14,055 nucleotides of DNA from the NCBI GenBank assembly GCA_019689615.1, contig JADGHD010000063.1, positions 1 through 14,055 on the forward strand, written 5' to 3'. This document shows, piece by piece, positions 13,886-14,055 of this stretch (within the stretch, counting starts at the first letter, position 1; each line of letters begins with the position of its first letter). The notes under the pieces were generated by a model. It did not search any database. It was not told the DNA's origin and worked only from the letters and a program-made list of their open reading frames with translations. Position numbers and translations under genes: made by a program. Source of the stretch: Frankia sp. Lineage in GTDB: Bacteria > Actinomycetota > Actinomycetes > Frankiales > Frankiaceae.

Positions 13886-14055
13886 ATGACCAACATGGGC
13901 ACGTGTGTAACCGCACGACCTGCGGCGGCACGGCCTGCGGCGGCACGGCCTGCGGCGGCACGATGCGCGCCTGACCACGGGTGGCCAAGCGGGGTGCGGC
14001 GCCGCGGCGGGTGCGGCCACACGGATGCGGCCACACGGGGTGCGGTCGCCCGGTG
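13886..14055 (+). CDS. Possible 5' end of an ORF leaving the window (doubtful)
   Basis: From ATG 13886 the frame stays open to the window end (56 codons). GAGGTGG at 13874-13880 sits 5 nt upstream, and an AT-rich -10-like patch (13781-13789) lies ~100 nt upstream. The predicted peptide begins MTNMGTCVTARPAAARPAAA and is dominated by three PAAAR repeats, then Arg/Gly-rich sequence. Third-position GC is lower than in real genes of this window, and no domain is visible, so it may be chance. Confidence 0.2.
   Translation, partial: MTNMGTCVTARPAAARPAAARPAAARCAPDHGWPSGVRRRGGCGHTDAATRGAVAR
13914..13962. repeat. 15-bp tandem repeat, three copies
   Basis: Unit CACGGCCTGCGGCGG at 13914-13928 (one mismatch, GA for GG), 13929-13943 and 13944-13958, followed by CACG. 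The 15-nt unit keeps reading frame in any translation (PAAAR on plus, PPQAV on minus in one frame). Confidence 0.9.
14012..14039. repeat. 14-bp tandem repeat, two copies
   Basis: TGCGGCCACACGGA (14012-14025) and TGCGGCCACACGGG (14026-14039), followed by a degenerate TGCGG. The unit is not a multiple of three, which argues against a constrained reading frame here. Confidence 0.8.

Noticed and set aside
13374..14036. 220-residue minus-strand ORF
   Set aside because: Basic low-complexity translation, no domain, crosses the riboswitch 5' end and the 15-bp repeats; codon bias unlike real genes here.
13914..14039. CRISPR-like array
   Set aside because: Repeats of 14-15 bp are directly abutting with no spacers, so they are simple tandem repeats.

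Overview
The window is very GC-rich (GC dominates third codon positions) and uses many GTG starts. It carries an actinobacterial gene set: a DUF3151 gene next to purA, and secreted Rpf-domain proteins under c-di-AMP riboswitches. The overall look fits a Frankia-like filamentous actinobacterium. That genus guess is inference from gene content and style; no rRNA or other phylogenetic marker is present.

Layout. (1) 5-1664, plus strand: a compact three-gene run of a Nudix hydrolase, a membrane-anchored DUF218/YdcF-like protein (GTGA overlap with the Nudix gene) and a small helix-turn-helix protein. (2) 1665-2068: about 400 bp without a gene, with one strong hairpin. (3) 2069-3001, plus strand: an isolated Fe(II)/2-oxoglutarate dioxygenase-like gene. 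It converges on purC, and the two share a perfect 18-bp stem terminator. (4) 3110-7447, minus strand: de novo purine genes in transcription order purD-purE-purB-purC. purD-purE-purB are tightly packed, with a 4-nt GTGA overlap between purE and purB; purC follows after 213 bp and may have its own leaderless promoter. (5) 7595-8698, minus strand: an unrecognised 367-aa protein. (6) 9134-10417, minus strand: purA, probably leaderless. (7) 10567-10989, minus strand: a DUF3151 gene. (8) 11018-13456, minus strand: two paralogous secreted Rpf/transglycosylase-like proteins, each with an Rpf domain and a C-terminal peptidoglycan-binding domain. Each is preceded by a long leader holding the conserved core of a ydaO/yuaA-type c-di-AMP riboswitch. 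(9) 13457-14055: non-coding or unassigned, with palindromes, short tandem repeats and possibly the 5' end of a plus-strand ORF that leaves the window.

How it fits together: PurD, PurE, PurC and PurB act at successive stages of IMP synthesis, and PurA plus PurB convert IMP to AMP. The Rpf proteins remodel peptidoglycan outside the cell (dormancy exit, germination, growth). Their riboswitches would tie this to c-di-AMP, a second messenger made from ATP. The most notable content is the pair of tandem, separately riboswitch-controlled Rpf paralogs and the unusually long structured insertions inside both aptamers. I see no mobile element, CRISPR array, tRNA, rRNA or phage gene.
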